This document shows positions 11,379 through 23,161 of a stretch of DNA of 64,000 bases, piece after piece. Below the pieces are notes generated by a model. The model did no database searches. It was given only the letters and a program-made list of their open reading frames with translations, and was not told the DNA's origin. The stretch is from Stagonosporopsis chrysanthemi (taxonomy: Eukaryota > Ascomycota > Dothideomycetes > Pleosporales > Didymellaceae): contig JAFISE010000032.1 of assembly GCA_022560025.1 (NCBI GenBank), positions 124,001 to 188,000 of the forward strand. The letters run 5' to 3'. The position numbers and the translations under genes are program-made. The first letter of the stretch is position 1, and each line of letters starts with the position of its first letter.

Positions 11379-12659
11379 AATTATCGATCGAGTCCAAGCG
11401 CAATCTGTAATTGTTGAGAGTAGAAGGGTAAGGCTCCGGGAGAGGCCAACGTGACAGACGGTTGCGGCATTCGGCGGAAGGTGCAGGGGTGTAGTAATGC
11501 AGCAGGGAAAGGCGGAGGTAACGCTTGTCCAATTGAAAAGCGGGACGCGGAAGTGAAAGCTTGCTCGGAACTCCTTTGGTAGAGGGTTGAAGTGAAAGGA
11601 AGAGTACGACTTATTCAGTCCCTGTCGTAGTGGCTAAGATACTGGAGATAAACCCCAGTGGGTTAGAGGCGGGCTGTAACTACTTCGCCTTAATGATTGT
11701 CGACAGTAATTGCTGCCAGCAGACAATGCACGATCCGGGTTGCGATCTAGTAGTTGAAGCCTTTGGCTAGGTGATACAACGCGTGTTGATAAGCGAGTTG
11801 GATTGATGATCGACGAGCAGAATGACACGCTGCCACGTGAGGGTGATCGGTTGAAGCCTAGCGCTGTGGACGTTCACCTCCGTTCTGACACTCCGCACTG
11901 AACATTGGCCAAGGAGGTGATTGAGAGGAGATCGGCTGAATTCAAATTGCCGATTGCGAAAGTGATTTGAATGCGTCAGTCTCGAGCGGCAGTGTTGCAG
12001 GGTAAGGGAACCTCCAGCTCATGCCGCTAATGAAGAGCTAGCACACGCCAAAAGCGCCGACCGATGATCCTCAAGCGGCGGCTGGCGACGTCAAGGCATC
12101 CTCGCAACATCTATCGGACCGTATTCACAGACCGATAGGACACCGCTTGGTCAACCACCTTCTTTCGCATGTTTCGGGGTGCGCAATCGACGGCTGCAGT
12201 GACGATGCATCAACCATGCAGAGTAGCACAAGCTGCCCAGGTGGCCTCTTTCTCTACACGTCAAATTTGCGCAGCACAAGGCATTCAAAGAGACACAGTC
12301 ACAGAGCCAAGTGCAATATTGAGCTACTCGAAAGGCGAGCCTGCTGATGTAGGGATCGAAGGGGTACGGTTGGTAGGGGTAAACCGTCGATCGGATGAGA
12401 TGTTACTGTTCCTACATGTGTGATTTTATATACACGCCTTCATCTTGATCGTTTTCGCTGAATGTGTGCACCATCTGAGAAACGAATTTGCCAGGTGCCT
12501 TCCAAGTTAGGCCAGGTTTACCAATGATTATTACGCAGCAACGTCCACAGCAGTCACCTTCACCTCAAGTCCCTGTCTATTGAGAATCACTACGCCTGCC
12601 AAACTCCAGATCTCCAACACGACACCAACCCCAAGCTCGCGAAGTTTGATTTTTGCAAA
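11379..12659. other. Divergent intergenic region
   Basis: About 1.28 kb between two divergent uncharacterised genes. Only short unconvincing open frames are present (for example 12169-12423). I see no repeat, RNA gene or clear core promoter. Confidence 0.5.
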
Positions 12660-13828
12660 ATGCCTTATGTTAGAAGCTCAGGTACGTTGCCCGTCCCTTC
12701 CGAGTCTTGGGTTGATTGTTCATACTGACCAGATTAAGCTGCAAAAGCGGAGGGGCCGTCATGGGAACAGTTCTCCGCGCCAGCACCTGAGCTGAATACA
12801 TGGAGGCCAGACCCAGATGCGGTTCCCGTTGCCGGTAGTCGACTAGGCCCTCGCTTCGTCAAGGACTTGTTTCCTGGACAGTTGAAACAAATGCAAAAGC
12901 GCCAAAGGTTATCTTTTGGACGCGCTGTTGACAGTCTCGATGAAAGACCGGCCACCAGCTCGATCCCCAACCCCACTAGCGTAGGTCGCTGGCCAACTCC
13001 TGTACCGCGCACTGCTGTGACTTCAGCCGCCTCCTATTTCGCGCCCTATGATGCCCCTGCAAAGACAGAAGTGCCTCTCGTGACTCTCAAGAAGTCACTA
13101 GATTCGGCCTCCGATAACCCTTCATCTTCGGGATGCGCTGGAATGGGATTGCTCTCTGTGCAGCATCCATCGCACAAACCACCAACTCCGCCTGCGAGCG
13201 TCTATACTTTAGCAGATGAGTCCCAAGACGACACTGGTATTAATGCCCGGGCTCGTCAACTGGAGGCTCGCATGCAGTACTTGTCCTCGAAGGCATCTCT
13301 CCCGAGTGGAGCTGCGCCAGTACAACGCTCGCCCGAAGTACTGTCTCTGTCATCAATACCCCCTCACCTTCGGGGGATCAGACAGGAGGGCGTGACTACT
13401 TCCACGAGGGCTTTCCAGAGCTCCGAGCCCAATCGTCTGGACAACACAGGACAAGACGGTTTAGTTGAACAGGAGCAAGTAGTCATGTCTGGAGTCAAGC
13501 CCGCTCAGGCATCCACAGTAAGTTTGCTGAGCTATATATTTGTGTTTGTTCTCACGAGACGTAGGATGTTCAGCTACAGAAGACTTTGCTTGAGGGTATC
13601 ATCCCCGCAAATCTAGTCTCATCATCACCTACGCATCAGCGTTACCTCTTGACCAAGCTCATCAACGTCATGGAGGACGAGATGGACATGCAAGGTCGTA
13701 CGACACGCAGAGATTTACGCGCGATGTCGGACAACGACTTCAAGATTTACTTCGACCGGACTGTATCGATGCACAAGCTCAACTGGAACCTTAAGCAGTT
13801 GAGGGACGAGATTGAAGGGAGTGTTTGA
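12660..13828 (+). CDS. Uncharacterised fungal protein, Ser/Pro-rich with helical C-terminus
   Basis: Exons 12660-12681 (only 22 nt), 12739-13517 and 13565-13828 join to 354 aa with phases consistent. The tiny first exon encodes MPYVRSS. The next segment has conserved-looking content (SWEQFSAPAPELNTWRPDPD, then SRLGPRFVKDLFPGQLKQMQ). A long Ser/Thr/Pro-rich disordered middle follows. The last exon encodes a predicted helical, charged domain containing LLTKLINVMEDEMDMQGRTT and DFKIYFDRTVSMHKLNWNLK. I do not recognise a family. The ordered ends around a disordered middle and the intact splice phases argue that it is a real gene. Confidence 0.7.
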
Positions 13829-14448
13829 AGGCACCTCTGAACGATCTGCAGCTGCAAGTACAGCTGTATTTTGGACTAGTCGATAATGGTAAACTATACT
13901 CGCACCCACACATTGCAAAGACAACGCTAATTAAACAATCAGCTCTTCCCTGTACTTTGGACACTTACCTCGAGCGCTGCTCGTCTACACGTATTCATCG
14001 TGGAGGTAAATTGGACTCTTTCTTTTGCTTGGACACGACTTCGAGCGCCACCTCGTCGCAAACGTGTCGTCTTTGTTACGGCATATGCATCACGGGATAT
14101 ACAAGGTACTAGGCCGTGTCGGACTGGTCATTTCGGCTATTTTCGTTTCAACAATCAGAGATCCTCAGCTCTCTTTGTCCAGCTTGCCACCTTTTTCGTC
14201 CTTATCTACTTCGAGCATTTGTTTGGGCTTTGTTTCGTAGGTTCAATCAGTGCGCTTTCAATCAAAGCTCGGTTAGCCGCGTTTTAACATGATCGTATCT
14301 GCTTGCATGAATACCAGCATGCACTTCATTATCCCCCTCCATTCCGCGGGTAACTCAATTTCTCCTCATTACTTTGTCCAACCATTACTTCCATCAACAA
14401 AAGCGACCTCAACAATCATCGACACGTCTTCCGGAGGGCAGTCATTAG
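13829..14448. other. Intergenic stretch before the relic
   Basis: About 620 bp. Overlapping open frames here have no domain or codon pattern I can support. Confidence 0.45.
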
Positions 14449-14718
14449 TCTGGCCGCAATGAGAAATTCTACAGGCTCTCTACAACAGCCACTATTGGCA
14501 ATGCGTACTACTGCGAGTGCCATACTGATTATCCACCACCAGGAGGATACTATCCGCTCAAGCTCAACCATAACCTTGCACGAAGAACAAAGCGGAAAAC
14601 CTGCCATCACGCTTACATCGTTCAACCGTGAGCTATTAAAGCTGCCTTCGATGAATCAAGACAAGACTGCCTTCGTCTTTGGGTCGAATCAATTATGCAA
14701 AACTACCGTGGCGATTGA
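14449..14718 (+). pseudogene. Possible relic of a small cysteine-containing (effector-like) protein gene
   Basis: After a TAG that could serve as a splice acceptor (ending 14448), one frame reads GNAYYCECHTDYPPPGGYYP and later KRKTCHHAYIVQP. It then meets an in-frame TGA at 14629-14631, and the same frame carries on as AFDESRQDCLRLWVESIMQN up to a second stop at 14716-14718. The Cys/Tyr/Pro-rich sequence on both sides of the stop looks like one small protein. No convincing first exon or signal peptide could be joined. Either this is a decayed gene, or the GTGAGC at the stop is a real donor of an intron I cannot close. Inference only. Confidence 0.3.
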
Positions 14719-15635
14719 AAAGCTCTGAATCGCGCCAGAGAAGCGCTGCAGGTGCTAAAAGAGCGAGGATGAGAACAGTACAGGCAGCTCGTGATGCCGC
14801 TCAAATCTGAGACCTTGGGCAGCAGTATTGCATTTGCAGCAGTATGTGCGTGCTGTCAGTTGGTGGGGTTGAAGGAAGGAGGGGAAATTTACGGAGCTAG
14901 AAGGGCTGGCCTGGCGTTCATGAGCGCTCGTCTGCGTACATATCGTGGTTGAGAAATGAGGTTGCAATATCTGCATCATCCATGTGCGGCACAATAACGC
15001 AGCCACAGGCGGCATCACTTCAGATTCGATCAAATTAGACGCCGTTACTTGCCAATACTAGCACACAAAGCCTTAATCTGCCGGGTCATGGGACCGATTA
15101 TACGGTTGCTGAGCAGTCCGCTGCGAGTACCGTTGTGGAAGTTCCCTGGGTTTCATCGCTACCAGCCTCGAAAGACCCTGGGGCCACGAACGACAAATTC
15201 TTCAAACCCTCTGCCTCAAGGCTGCCGTACTTTAGTAAATGAAGAGAACGCGTCCAAGTCAGATGATGTTCGGGCTTCAGAACGGAAAAGTATTAGGTTA
15301 GTGACTGTAAGACACGACAGTATGAGTGTCCAATTCTATCCTTCTGCGTTGCAGTATTTCAGCACCGGAATGCTATATGTGTGATTGGCTATTCGATGTC
15401 TGGTTCACTTCTCCCTGAGAGCTTGGAACCTGGTCCACACTTTCATAAGATAACCTTATAAACAACGTTGGCCCCCGCTTCTAAATTCAAAAATCACACT
15501 CCAACACCCAGTGCCGAAAAAGAGATCTTCGAAACACGTCATCGTCTTCAACTTTACTGACAGTAAGTAGCGGCAGCTAAGTCCTTTCCCCTGCTGAATT
15601 CCACGTTGACCAAAGCTAGCAGACATCTTCACACC
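14719..15635. other. MFS gene upstream region
   Basis: About 900 bp with no supported gene. The proximal part carries a TATA-like element (see 15457). Confidence 0.45.
15457..15462 (+). promoter_or_regulatory. TATA-like box upstream of the MFS transporter
   Basis: TATAAA lies 174 bp before the MFS start codon, in a plausible position if the 5' UTR is about 130 nt. No transcription-start data are available. Confidence 0.35.
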
Positions 15636-17395
15636 ATGGAGAACACGCAGGAGAAAAATGCTCATGTCAGGGCGCCTAGGGCTGACAGTAGCGGCAGCTC
15701 GCATGGGCCGGCAGTCGAGCCCAAGGAAGGCCTCATTGATGCCGAAGGCATCACCAGGCTAAGCGAGGCTACCAACCTCGCAGATACTGCATATGCCTTC
15801 TCGACAAAGCGCAAGTGGTGGATCCTCACGGTTGTTGCGTTGTGCCAGACAAGCATGAGTAGGACTTCCCCTAACCTTTCCAGCTTTGGTCATTGATTTA
15901 CACTTGCACATGTCACTAACAATGAGATAACCAGACTACAACGCAGCCGCGTACTCAAATGCCATCGCCCCGCTCAACAAGCACTACGACCTGGGCAACA
16001 ACCACTTCACTAACGCCAGAGCGGGACTGGCTTGGTTCCTGATCCCGTATGGTTTTGGCTGCGAGCTGTGGGCGCCTTGGTCAGAGGACTTTGGTCGCTG
16101 GATCGTCATGCAGCTTTCTCTTGGCTCTGTCAACATCTGGCAAATTCTCGCAGGTGCCAGCACGTCTTGGAACATGGTGCTCGCGGCTCGTGTCTTGGGC
16201 GGTGTCTGCTCGGCCGGTGGTTCAGTCACTCTCGGTATGGTTGCTGACATGTTCGACCCTGAGGAACAGCAGTATGCTGTGCTCTGGGCTTCACTTTGGT
16301 CTTGCCTTGGCTCGGGTAAGCAATCCCATTAGTATTGGAAAGAGGTTCACTAACCACGTGCTAGTTATCGGCGGTATGGTTGGTGGCTCCATCGAGCAGT
16401 ATCTCTCCTGGCGATGGAACTTCTGGATCCAGCTCATCCTCGGCCTGATAGTCCAAATGATCCACTTCTTCTTGGTTCCGGAAACCCGCTCCACGGTCAT
16501 GCTCAATCGCAAGGCGAAGAAGATGCGCAAAGTGGATAGCGAATGTACCGTTCGTGGGCCCACCGAGGACAAGAAGTTTGACTGGAAACACGCAGCCGCA
16601 CTCATGGGTCGCCCCTACAAGATGCTCCTGACGGAGCCCATTGTGTTGTTCCTGTCGCTCCTCTCTGGTTTTGCTGATGCCCTCATCTTCAGCTTCCTCG
16701 AGTCCTATGGATACGTCTTCGGTCCCGGGGGCTGGGACTTCACCCCAAGCCAATTAGGTTTTGCCTTGTCAGCTCTCTTCATCGGATACTGGGCTGCGGG
16801 CTTCTCATACGTTCCAATCATCCGCAGAGACAACTTGAAGCGCAAGGCCGGCAAAGTGCTGAGCCCAGAAAGTCGTCTGTGGGGCCTGCTCTTCATTGCC
16901 CCTCTGCTTTCCATTGGTCTCTTCGGTTCTGCCTTCACTGTCACTGGACCGCCTCTTCCTTGGATTGCGCCACTTGTCTTCGCAGTCCTCATCGGCTGGG
17001 CTAATATGGCCATCTACTTCGCAACCATTGATTATATGGTCGCTGCGTATGGCGGCAAGTATTCAGCGTCTGCCACTGGAGGCAACGGTTTCTCTCGCGA
17101 CGTCCTGGCTGGTATCTGCTCCTTCTACACTGGTCCCATGTACCACAAGCTCGGAAATCAGAACGCCACATGGCTCTTGTTTGGTCTTTCCGTCCTCGTC
17201 GTCATCCCGGTGTTCTGGATCTATCGCTCTGGACCTAAGATTCGCGCCAGAAGCAAGTATGCAGCAGAGGTCGAGACGGAACGTCAGCAGAACGCAGACG
17301 TCCAGGCAGGTCAGCAACACGGCCGTGCCAGTATTGTGCGCACTGAAACCAACCAAACTACACCAGCCCAGGCTCTGCCCTATTCTCCAGTGTGA
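15636..17395 (+). CDS. MFS transporter, DHA1 polyamine/drug-type
   Basis: This plasma-membrane proton antiporter belongs to the 12-helix drug:H+ family. Exons 15636-15858, 15935-16315 and 16365-17395 give 544 aa. A cytosolic N-terminus of about 70 residues precedes the first helix (KWWILTVVALCQTS). The family region NYNAAAYSNAIAPL follows, then ARVLGGVCSAGGSVTLGMVAD (helix 4-5 region) and SVIGGMVGGSIEQYLSWRWNFWIQ (helix 5-6, WRW(N)FW motif of DHA1). A long cytosolic loop separates the two six-helix bundles. The C-terminal half includes GGKYSASATGGNGFSRDVLAG, typical of polyamine/fluconazole-type exporters. The substrate is not deducible. There is no pathway neighbour that would suggest a cluster. 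Confidence 0.9.
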
Positions 17396-18023
17396 ACACT
17401 TGTTAAAGAGCTCATCGACGTGTGCAAGTCCCCCGGCATGGCAGCATTGTGAACGATCTCAATGTCTGTTGACATTGATAGAAGGTTAGATTGCATGGAC
17501 GGAAACTATACTTGATACGCTTTCCCGTAGTAATTGTATTCACCATGTTTGTACTAGTATTATACGTTTCCATCATGACGGTCATGCAACTTTCAAGACA
17601 ATTTTTTGGCACGACCAGTGCCTTGAGTATGACTCACAACGTATTGTAACCCGATTGCATCATAACCTGCCCATGTATTTGGCGTTGCTTGCTTCTACCA
17701 GAAACAATGCAGTCGTGATTGTGCTGCGGAGAGGAGCTTGAGGTGAAGGCTGGCGCGCACGGGTGACGCTAAGTGCTCCGTTAGCGCGCCTTCGAATGCG
17801 CTCACATCGTCCACACCTCAAACAAAGCCCGACCCGCTCCACTGTCCCTCGGACACCTTTACTCTTCCTGTTCGACCCGCCTCGCTCTTCTACACCCAAC
17901 TGTCGTGTAGGCAGACGCCAAGAACCGAACCATCAGGGCGGCCTGCAACCCTTATAAGGAGTCGCCAGCGCCAGCTTTCTCCAACTTAAGCGCGCCGCTT
18001 CTCACCACAGTATTGACGGCACC
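17396..18023. other. SPT5 upstream region
   Basis: About 630 bp with the MFS 3' UTR and SPT5 promoter. A TATAAG sequence sits near 17953, about 70 bp before the SPT5 start, and CT-rich DNA lies just upstream of it. No ORF is supported. Confidence 0.4.
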
Positions 18024-21000
18024 ATGTCTGGCTACGACGACCGCGATTCTGGCTCCGATGACGAGCCGTTCAACCCTCAGGCTGAAATCGACGAAGATGA
18101 CGTACCTGCGATCAGCGCACCTGTGCGCCGGCCAGCTGCCTCAGATGACAACGATGAGGACGAAGCGCCCCAGAGAGGTAACAACGACGATGATGATGAG
18201 GAGGAGGAAGGTGGGGAGGAGAACGATGATGACGATGAAGACGACGAAGACGACGACGATGAAGACGAGGATGAAGTTGTGGTATGTAGGGCTGGGCTCG
18301 AAATGTTCAAGGGTGCATACTGACTCAAACAGGCCCGCCCTGCTAAACGGAGAAAGAAGGCTAAGCGCAACATGTTCATCGACGTAGAGGCCGAGGTTGA
18401 CGAGGAAGAAGAAGAGGAAGACGAGGGCGACGACGACATTCAGGACGAAGTACACCCTGACGACCTCCTCGAGACAACGAACGCCGATCTCGACGACCGC
18501 CACCACCGCGAACTTGACATGCGCCGCGAAGTACATGCACAAAAGGACGTCGAGGAGCTCGCGAAGGAATTCGACGAGAAGTACCGCCGCAGGGAGATGC
18601 AGAGCGCCCGTCGAGGTGCAACTGGAGCTGTGCCATTGGCCCTTCCGACCGTCAACGACCCGTCGATTTGGAGCGTCAAATGTCGACCTACGAAAGAGCG
18701 TGAAATCATCATGTCCATCCAGAGGCGCATTGACGAGAAAATGCGTGCAAAACAGCCAGTCAAGGTTTATTCGGCCTTCGAGCGTGGTCCGAACGGACCT
18801 CAATCTGGATATCTATATGTGGAAGCCGATGCAAAGCAGGATATGTTGGACATCATCGAGGGCATCTCAAACGTTTTCATGAGTGGCGAGATGCTTTCAA
18901 TCGACGTCAAGGAGCGCCCAGACCTACTCCGCAAGAAGAGGAGGGCCCCGCTAGAGGTTGGCAAGTTTGTGCGCATGGTTCGACCGCCGACCTACAAGGG
19001 CGATTTGGCGAAGGTCATCGAAGTCTCATCGAATGGTTTGGACTGCATTGTGCAGCTCGTCCCTCGCCTTGACTACGGCCTGAACGAGGACGCCAATGCG
19101 GCTGCCGACAACAAGCGGAAACGCGGATTTTTCGGACCCAAAGTCGAACGACCACCGCAGAAGCTGTTCAGCGAAGCCGACGCGAAGAAGAAGCATATGA
19201 AGCACCTCACAATGGCGGGCTCCGGCGCAGCAAGGACGTACACATACAAGGGTGAAGATTATCTTGGTGGTTTCCTGCTCAAGGAAGCTAAGGTCAACTG
19301 GGTCACCACTGAGCGAGTCAATCCCAAGATGGAGGAACTACAATATTTCTCGACACAGAACGCTGACGGTACGGAAACACTGGACCTCGTAGCTGTGCAA
19401 GCAGCACAGAAGGCTGCTGAGAGCGGCGCCTCCTTTTCCTCCGGAGAGAATGTTCAAATCATTTCTGGCGAACAGAGGGGCATCCGCGGTTCTGTAGTAT
19501 CAGTCGACCGCGATGTTGTCTTACTGAGAGTCAGTGAGGGTGATCTCAAGGGCCACGAAATCAAGGCAACCATCAAGGTGTTGCGCAAGTTGTTCCGCGA
19601 GGGAGATCATGTCAAGGTCATCGGTGGCAGCAGATACGTCGATGAAGTTGGTCTTGTCACCAAGATCAGGGATGACAAGGTCACCTTGCTTTGCGACTCG
19701 ACCCAGCAAGAAATCACGGTCTTTAGCAAGGACTTGAAGCGCGCTGCAGATTCCGCAACTGTTGGTGCAGATTCCAACTTCGACCTCTACGACCTCGTGC
19801 AAATCGAGTAAGTCCAGCCAGCCCACCCGGTAGGTGATTGCGACATACTGACATCTCAATAGTGCTTCAACAATCGGTTGCGTTGTCCGAGTCGACCGTG
19901 AGGTTTTGAGGGTTCTGGATCAGCAAGGCGACGTGCGCACACTTCTTCACACCCAAGTATCTCAAATCGCAGGTCGGAACCGGAACGCCGTAGCTACGGA
20001 CCGCGACGGGTCCGAAATTCGACATGACGATAATGTCAAGGAATACGGCGGCGAGAACCGACAGGGCAAAGTTCTCTATATTCACAGAGGCATCTTGTTC
20101 GTGCAGAACCGCGAATTGGTCGAGAACCAAGGTATCTTTGTCGTCCGCAGCACCAGCGTCCTCACCATGGCCGCCAAGAGCGGACGAGCCCAGACTACAG
20201 ATCTCAGCGGTCTGAATCCAGCGCTGAACGCCGGTGCGAATGGTAGCACTGGACCTATGCCTCCTCCACGAAGCTTCGGCCGTGACAAGCTTATCGGCAA
20301 GACTGTCATCATTCGTAAGGGAGCATACAAGGGACTTCTCGGCATTGTGAAAGACACTATGAATGATGAAGCACGGATCGAGTTGCACACCAAGAACAAG
20401 CAGGTCTCCGTCAAGAAAGAGCTCTTGTCTATCAAAGATCCGATCACTGGAGCCAGTATGCCAGTCGGCGGTGGCAAGTTCCCAGATCGCTCGCGCGGAG
20501 GCTTTTCCAGCTCTACACCCAGCCACAACAGCGGACGCACACCAGCGTGGGGCAACGGCGGTGGCCGAACGCCTGGCTGGGGTGGCGGTGGCGGTGCCGG
20601 CGCCGGCGGTCGCACACCAGGTTGGGGTGGAGGTGGTGGTGGTCGCACCCCCGGCTGGGGTGGAGATGGCGGACGCACAGCCTATGGCGGCGGTGACGGA
20701 GGTCGCACAGCTTATGGTGGAGCAACCGCGTATGGCGGCGCTACCTCATACGGAGGGGCAACATCGTATGGTGGTGGCACAGCATATGGCGGGAATGATG
20801 GCAATCGCACCGCATACGGAGGGTTCAACTCTGGTGGCCGTACACCTGGCTGGGGCGGCTCTGGCTCCAGTAATGCCGCCTCCAAGTCGAACCTATCTGC
20901 TCCTACTCCCGGCGCTTACAACGCTCCTACACCAGGCGCATATGCAGCACCGACACCAGGTGGGTACGGTGCCTACTCTGCGCCTACTCCCGGCGGACCT

Positions 21001-21144
21001 ATGGACGCACCCACACCCGGAAACTACTCTGCGCCCACTCCGGGAGACTCACGCTATGGCATCACCCCGGCGGCTGCACCGACACCAGGTGCGTGGGACA
21101 TCTCGACTCCAGCGCCGAGCGGCGAAGATCCCGGCTACCATTGA
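18024..21144 (+). CDS. SPT5: Transcription elongation factor Spt5
   Basis: Spt5 with Spt4 forms DSIF, which clamps elongating RNA polymerase II and recruits capping and chromatin factors. Exons 18024-18281, 18333-19807 and 19863-21144 give 1004 aa. Order of parts: a very acidic N-terminus (Asp/Glu runs, residues about 50-140); an NGN domain from SIWSVKCRPTKEREIIMSIQ (about 198-290); several KOW domains (FVRMVRPPTYKGDLAKVIEV, VQIISGEQRGIRGSVVSVDR, VKVIGGSRYVDEVGLVTKI, VIIRKGAYKGLLGIVKD); and a Gly/Pro-rich C-terminal repeat region from about 792. The repeat region has three blocks: RTP(A/G)WG, (T/R)(A/S)YGG and APTPG. Both introns have GT-AG ends and close in phase. An AATAAA follows the stop. 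Identification is firm. Confidence 0.97.
20524..21110 (+). repeat. Spt5 C-terminal repeat-coding tract
   Basis: Imperfect in-frame repeats encode, in order, four RTP(A/G)WG units, seven (A/R/G)T(A/S)YGG units, one more RTPGWG and seven xAPTPG units. In other organisms the Spt5 CTR is phosphorylated on Thr/Ser by P-TEFb-type kinases; here TP dipeptides mark the likely sites. Confidence 0.85.
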
Positions 21145-21148
21145 GCGC

Positions 21149-21154
21149 AATAAA
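21149..21154 (+). terminator. AATAAA poly(A) signal after SPT5
   Basis: A canonical AATAAA hexamer lies 5 nt past the SPT5 stop codon. It is close to the stop, so other downstream signals may also be used. Confidence 0.4.
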
Positions 21155-21697
21155 ATTGTATAATAGGAGTTCAATGCTCGATGCTGTTGAGTCAGTCGGG
21201 CTCTGCTGTAGATTGCTTCGAGACACTTTCCACGTCTGCATTACCGGAGTTTCGAGAATGAGATATCAATGAAGAGATTATTATTGCTGTTCAATTTCGC
21301 TTCCTTGTGAGATCCTTCGAGACGGCGTGCGGTGTAGATTTTTAGAGGCCCATAGTGGACCGTGTTTGGAGCAGATTTCCAGACGTTGTCTGGCTTAGCT
21401 GTGAATCGTTCGAGACGATCGTCTCGAGCAGTAGACTTCTGAATCTGGTTTTCCCTTTGCCGCCAGAGCGGACGGTGGCCAAACATACACTGGTACCACA
21501 CATCAGCTCGTCAAATTACGGACAATTGGAGCATATGAAAGCCACATGCTTAAACCCTTGGGTCACGCCACACCTGCAAACGGGGGAGCCGATCAACGAC
21601 AAAGAAAGAACAAATACTCAGTGTTATTAGTTGATATATACCCGGAGATGTGAAAGATAGAGCCGAAAAGATGTACCTCCGAAGAACAGGGCAAAGT
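21155..21697. other. Convergent 3' region
   Basis: About 540 bp between the SPT5 3' end and the 3' end of the minus-strand gene at 21698. No gene is supported. Confidence 0.5.
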
Positions 21698-23161
21698 CTA
21701 CCACAGCGCCAGTGAAAAAGCGCAAGGGTCATCGCAATGGCAGAACGGGGGAAAGAAGCCACCAAAAACACCACCAGGGTAGCCAATGCCTGTGTCCTCG
21801 TCACGTCTGACCTTCATTGGCAGACTGACTTCTCGCTCCACATCCCCCAACTCAAGTCCTCCGCCATCCTCAGCGTAGAGCTCCTCAAGGTCAACCTTCG
21901 TGAAGTTGAAGGCTTTGATCCCCCGCTCCCGAGCCTCTAAGAACCGCTGCTCCTCTTCATCGTCGATGAAGTGACGCAGCGTCACTTTTTTGTATGGAGC
22001 GAGCACCTCAGCGGCACGCTCATAGATGAGCCTGTGCAACGTTCTCGGGCAAGGCTTCTCGCAATGGAACAGCGGCGGGCCTCCGGCGCTGGGGTTGTTT
22101 CTCCAGCCGCCACGAGGTCGCCTAGGCAGTCGAATGACAATCTCGTTAAGATTCGGCAGTCGTTCGAAGACCTCGTAGGTTGGGCCTCGCGTCATCTGAA
22201 ATAGCTGGATGCCGCCGACTTGCACCTTGAAGAAATGCATGAACGATGGCCAGTCCATGCTGAGGCTGATTTTTCGTATACCGTGTCGAAGTGTAGCGAA
22301 GCGGCTGAGCTCGGGATATATGCGTGGAAATCGGCCATAGCACTTTGACAATGCTTTTTCTTCGGCCGTGGTCGGGACACTGTTTGGCTCGACCATCTGG
22401 TAGAAATCTCCAAGGCGGTCAAGCCGTGCTGCGAACGATCTCAGACTAGGCGTTACGATACACAAACCATTAGAATCTGCAAGACTGCTACTGCCTGTGA
22501 TACAAAGTCGAAGTGTGATAGCCCTGACTTGGTGTGAGACATAGAGGAGTTGAAACCAGTCTCCGAGTTGCTGGACAATCTCCTGTGAGCCAGGCTTGCG
22601 TGTTCCGCGATCGCCTTTGTAGCGTTGGTCGAATTGTGTGAGCTTATTGCTATACATGCCGAATGCGTGTGGCTGATGAACACAATGCTCAATGATGTGT
22701 TCTTTCAACTCAGTAGGAAGTCCAGCCCAATTGAACTTCAGGCCGTTACCCTGCCACCAGCGCCAAAGCGTATCCGATCGTAGGGGAGCATCAATGACGG
22801 GAAAGACAGAGCTCAAGAACTTTTCAAGAGTCTGTGTTCGACCGTTGTGAGTGACGGTCATGCACTGTGCCAATCCTACCTCCACGTCGCGCTTGGGCAG
22901 TGCAGCATGACAAGTGAGCGGAAAAGTACTACGACCTTCGAGGCTGTTACCTTCAATCAGGGCATAGAGAGCGACTGGTGAGTGCCTCTGCCTGGTCGGT
23001 TCGTTTGGTGGTGCGCATTCAAGCTCGTACGCCTCGAGCGCCAGCTCGAAATGTGCTGGAGATTGTTGATTATATGTCCGAATCGCATTGCGGATGTAGC
23101 TCATCGAGTGACTCTCGTTGAAGATCGAAACGTTGTGATATGGCTGGCTGATGAGATGCAT
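21698..23161 (-). CDS. Uncharacterised fungal protein (487 aa)
   Basis: A single open frame of 487 codons on the minus strand, with an alternative start at 23104 (MSYIRNAIRTYNQ). I do not recognise a named family. The order of parts resembles F-box-like fungal proteins: a central WAGLPTELKEHIIEHCVHQP, reminiscent of the LPxELxxxI opening motif, then QLLYVSHQVRAITLRLC, then SRFATLRHGIRKISLSMDWP and LPNLNEIVIRLPRRPRGGW, which look like leucine-rich stretches. The C-terminus is acidic then Gly/Cys-rich. No signal peptide or membrane span is evident. Function is unknown; an SCF-adaptor role would be speculation. Confidence 0.72.
   Translation of the reverse strand: MHLISQPYHNVSIFNESHSMSYIRNAIRTYNQQSPAHFELALEAYELECAPPNEPTRQRHSPVALYALIEGNSLEGRSTFPLTCHAALPKRDVEVGLAQCMTVTHNGRTQTLEKFLSSVFPVIDAPLRSDTLWRWWQGNGLKFNWAGLPTELKEHIIEHCVHQPHAFGMYSNKLTQFDQRYKGDRGTRKPGSQEIVQQLGDWFQLLYVSHQVRAITLRLCITGSSSLADSNGLCIVTPSLRSFAARLDRLGDFYQMVEPNSVPTTAEEKALSKCYGRFPRIYPELSRFATLRHGIRKISLSMDWPSFMHFFKVQVGGIQLFQMTRGPTYEVFERLPNLNEIVIRLPRRPRGGWRNNPSAGGPPLFHCEKPCPRTLHRLIYERAAEVLAPYKKVTLRHFIDDEEEQRFLEARERGIKAFNFTKVDLEELYAEDGGGLELGDVEREVSLPMKVRRDEDTGIGYPGGVFGGFFPPFCHCDDPCAFSLALW

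Noticed and set aside
18077..18803. Long minus-strand frames (poly-Ser, Val/Phe-rich) opposite SPT5
   Set aside because: They are the complement of Asp/Glu codon runs in the acidic Spt5 N-terminus.
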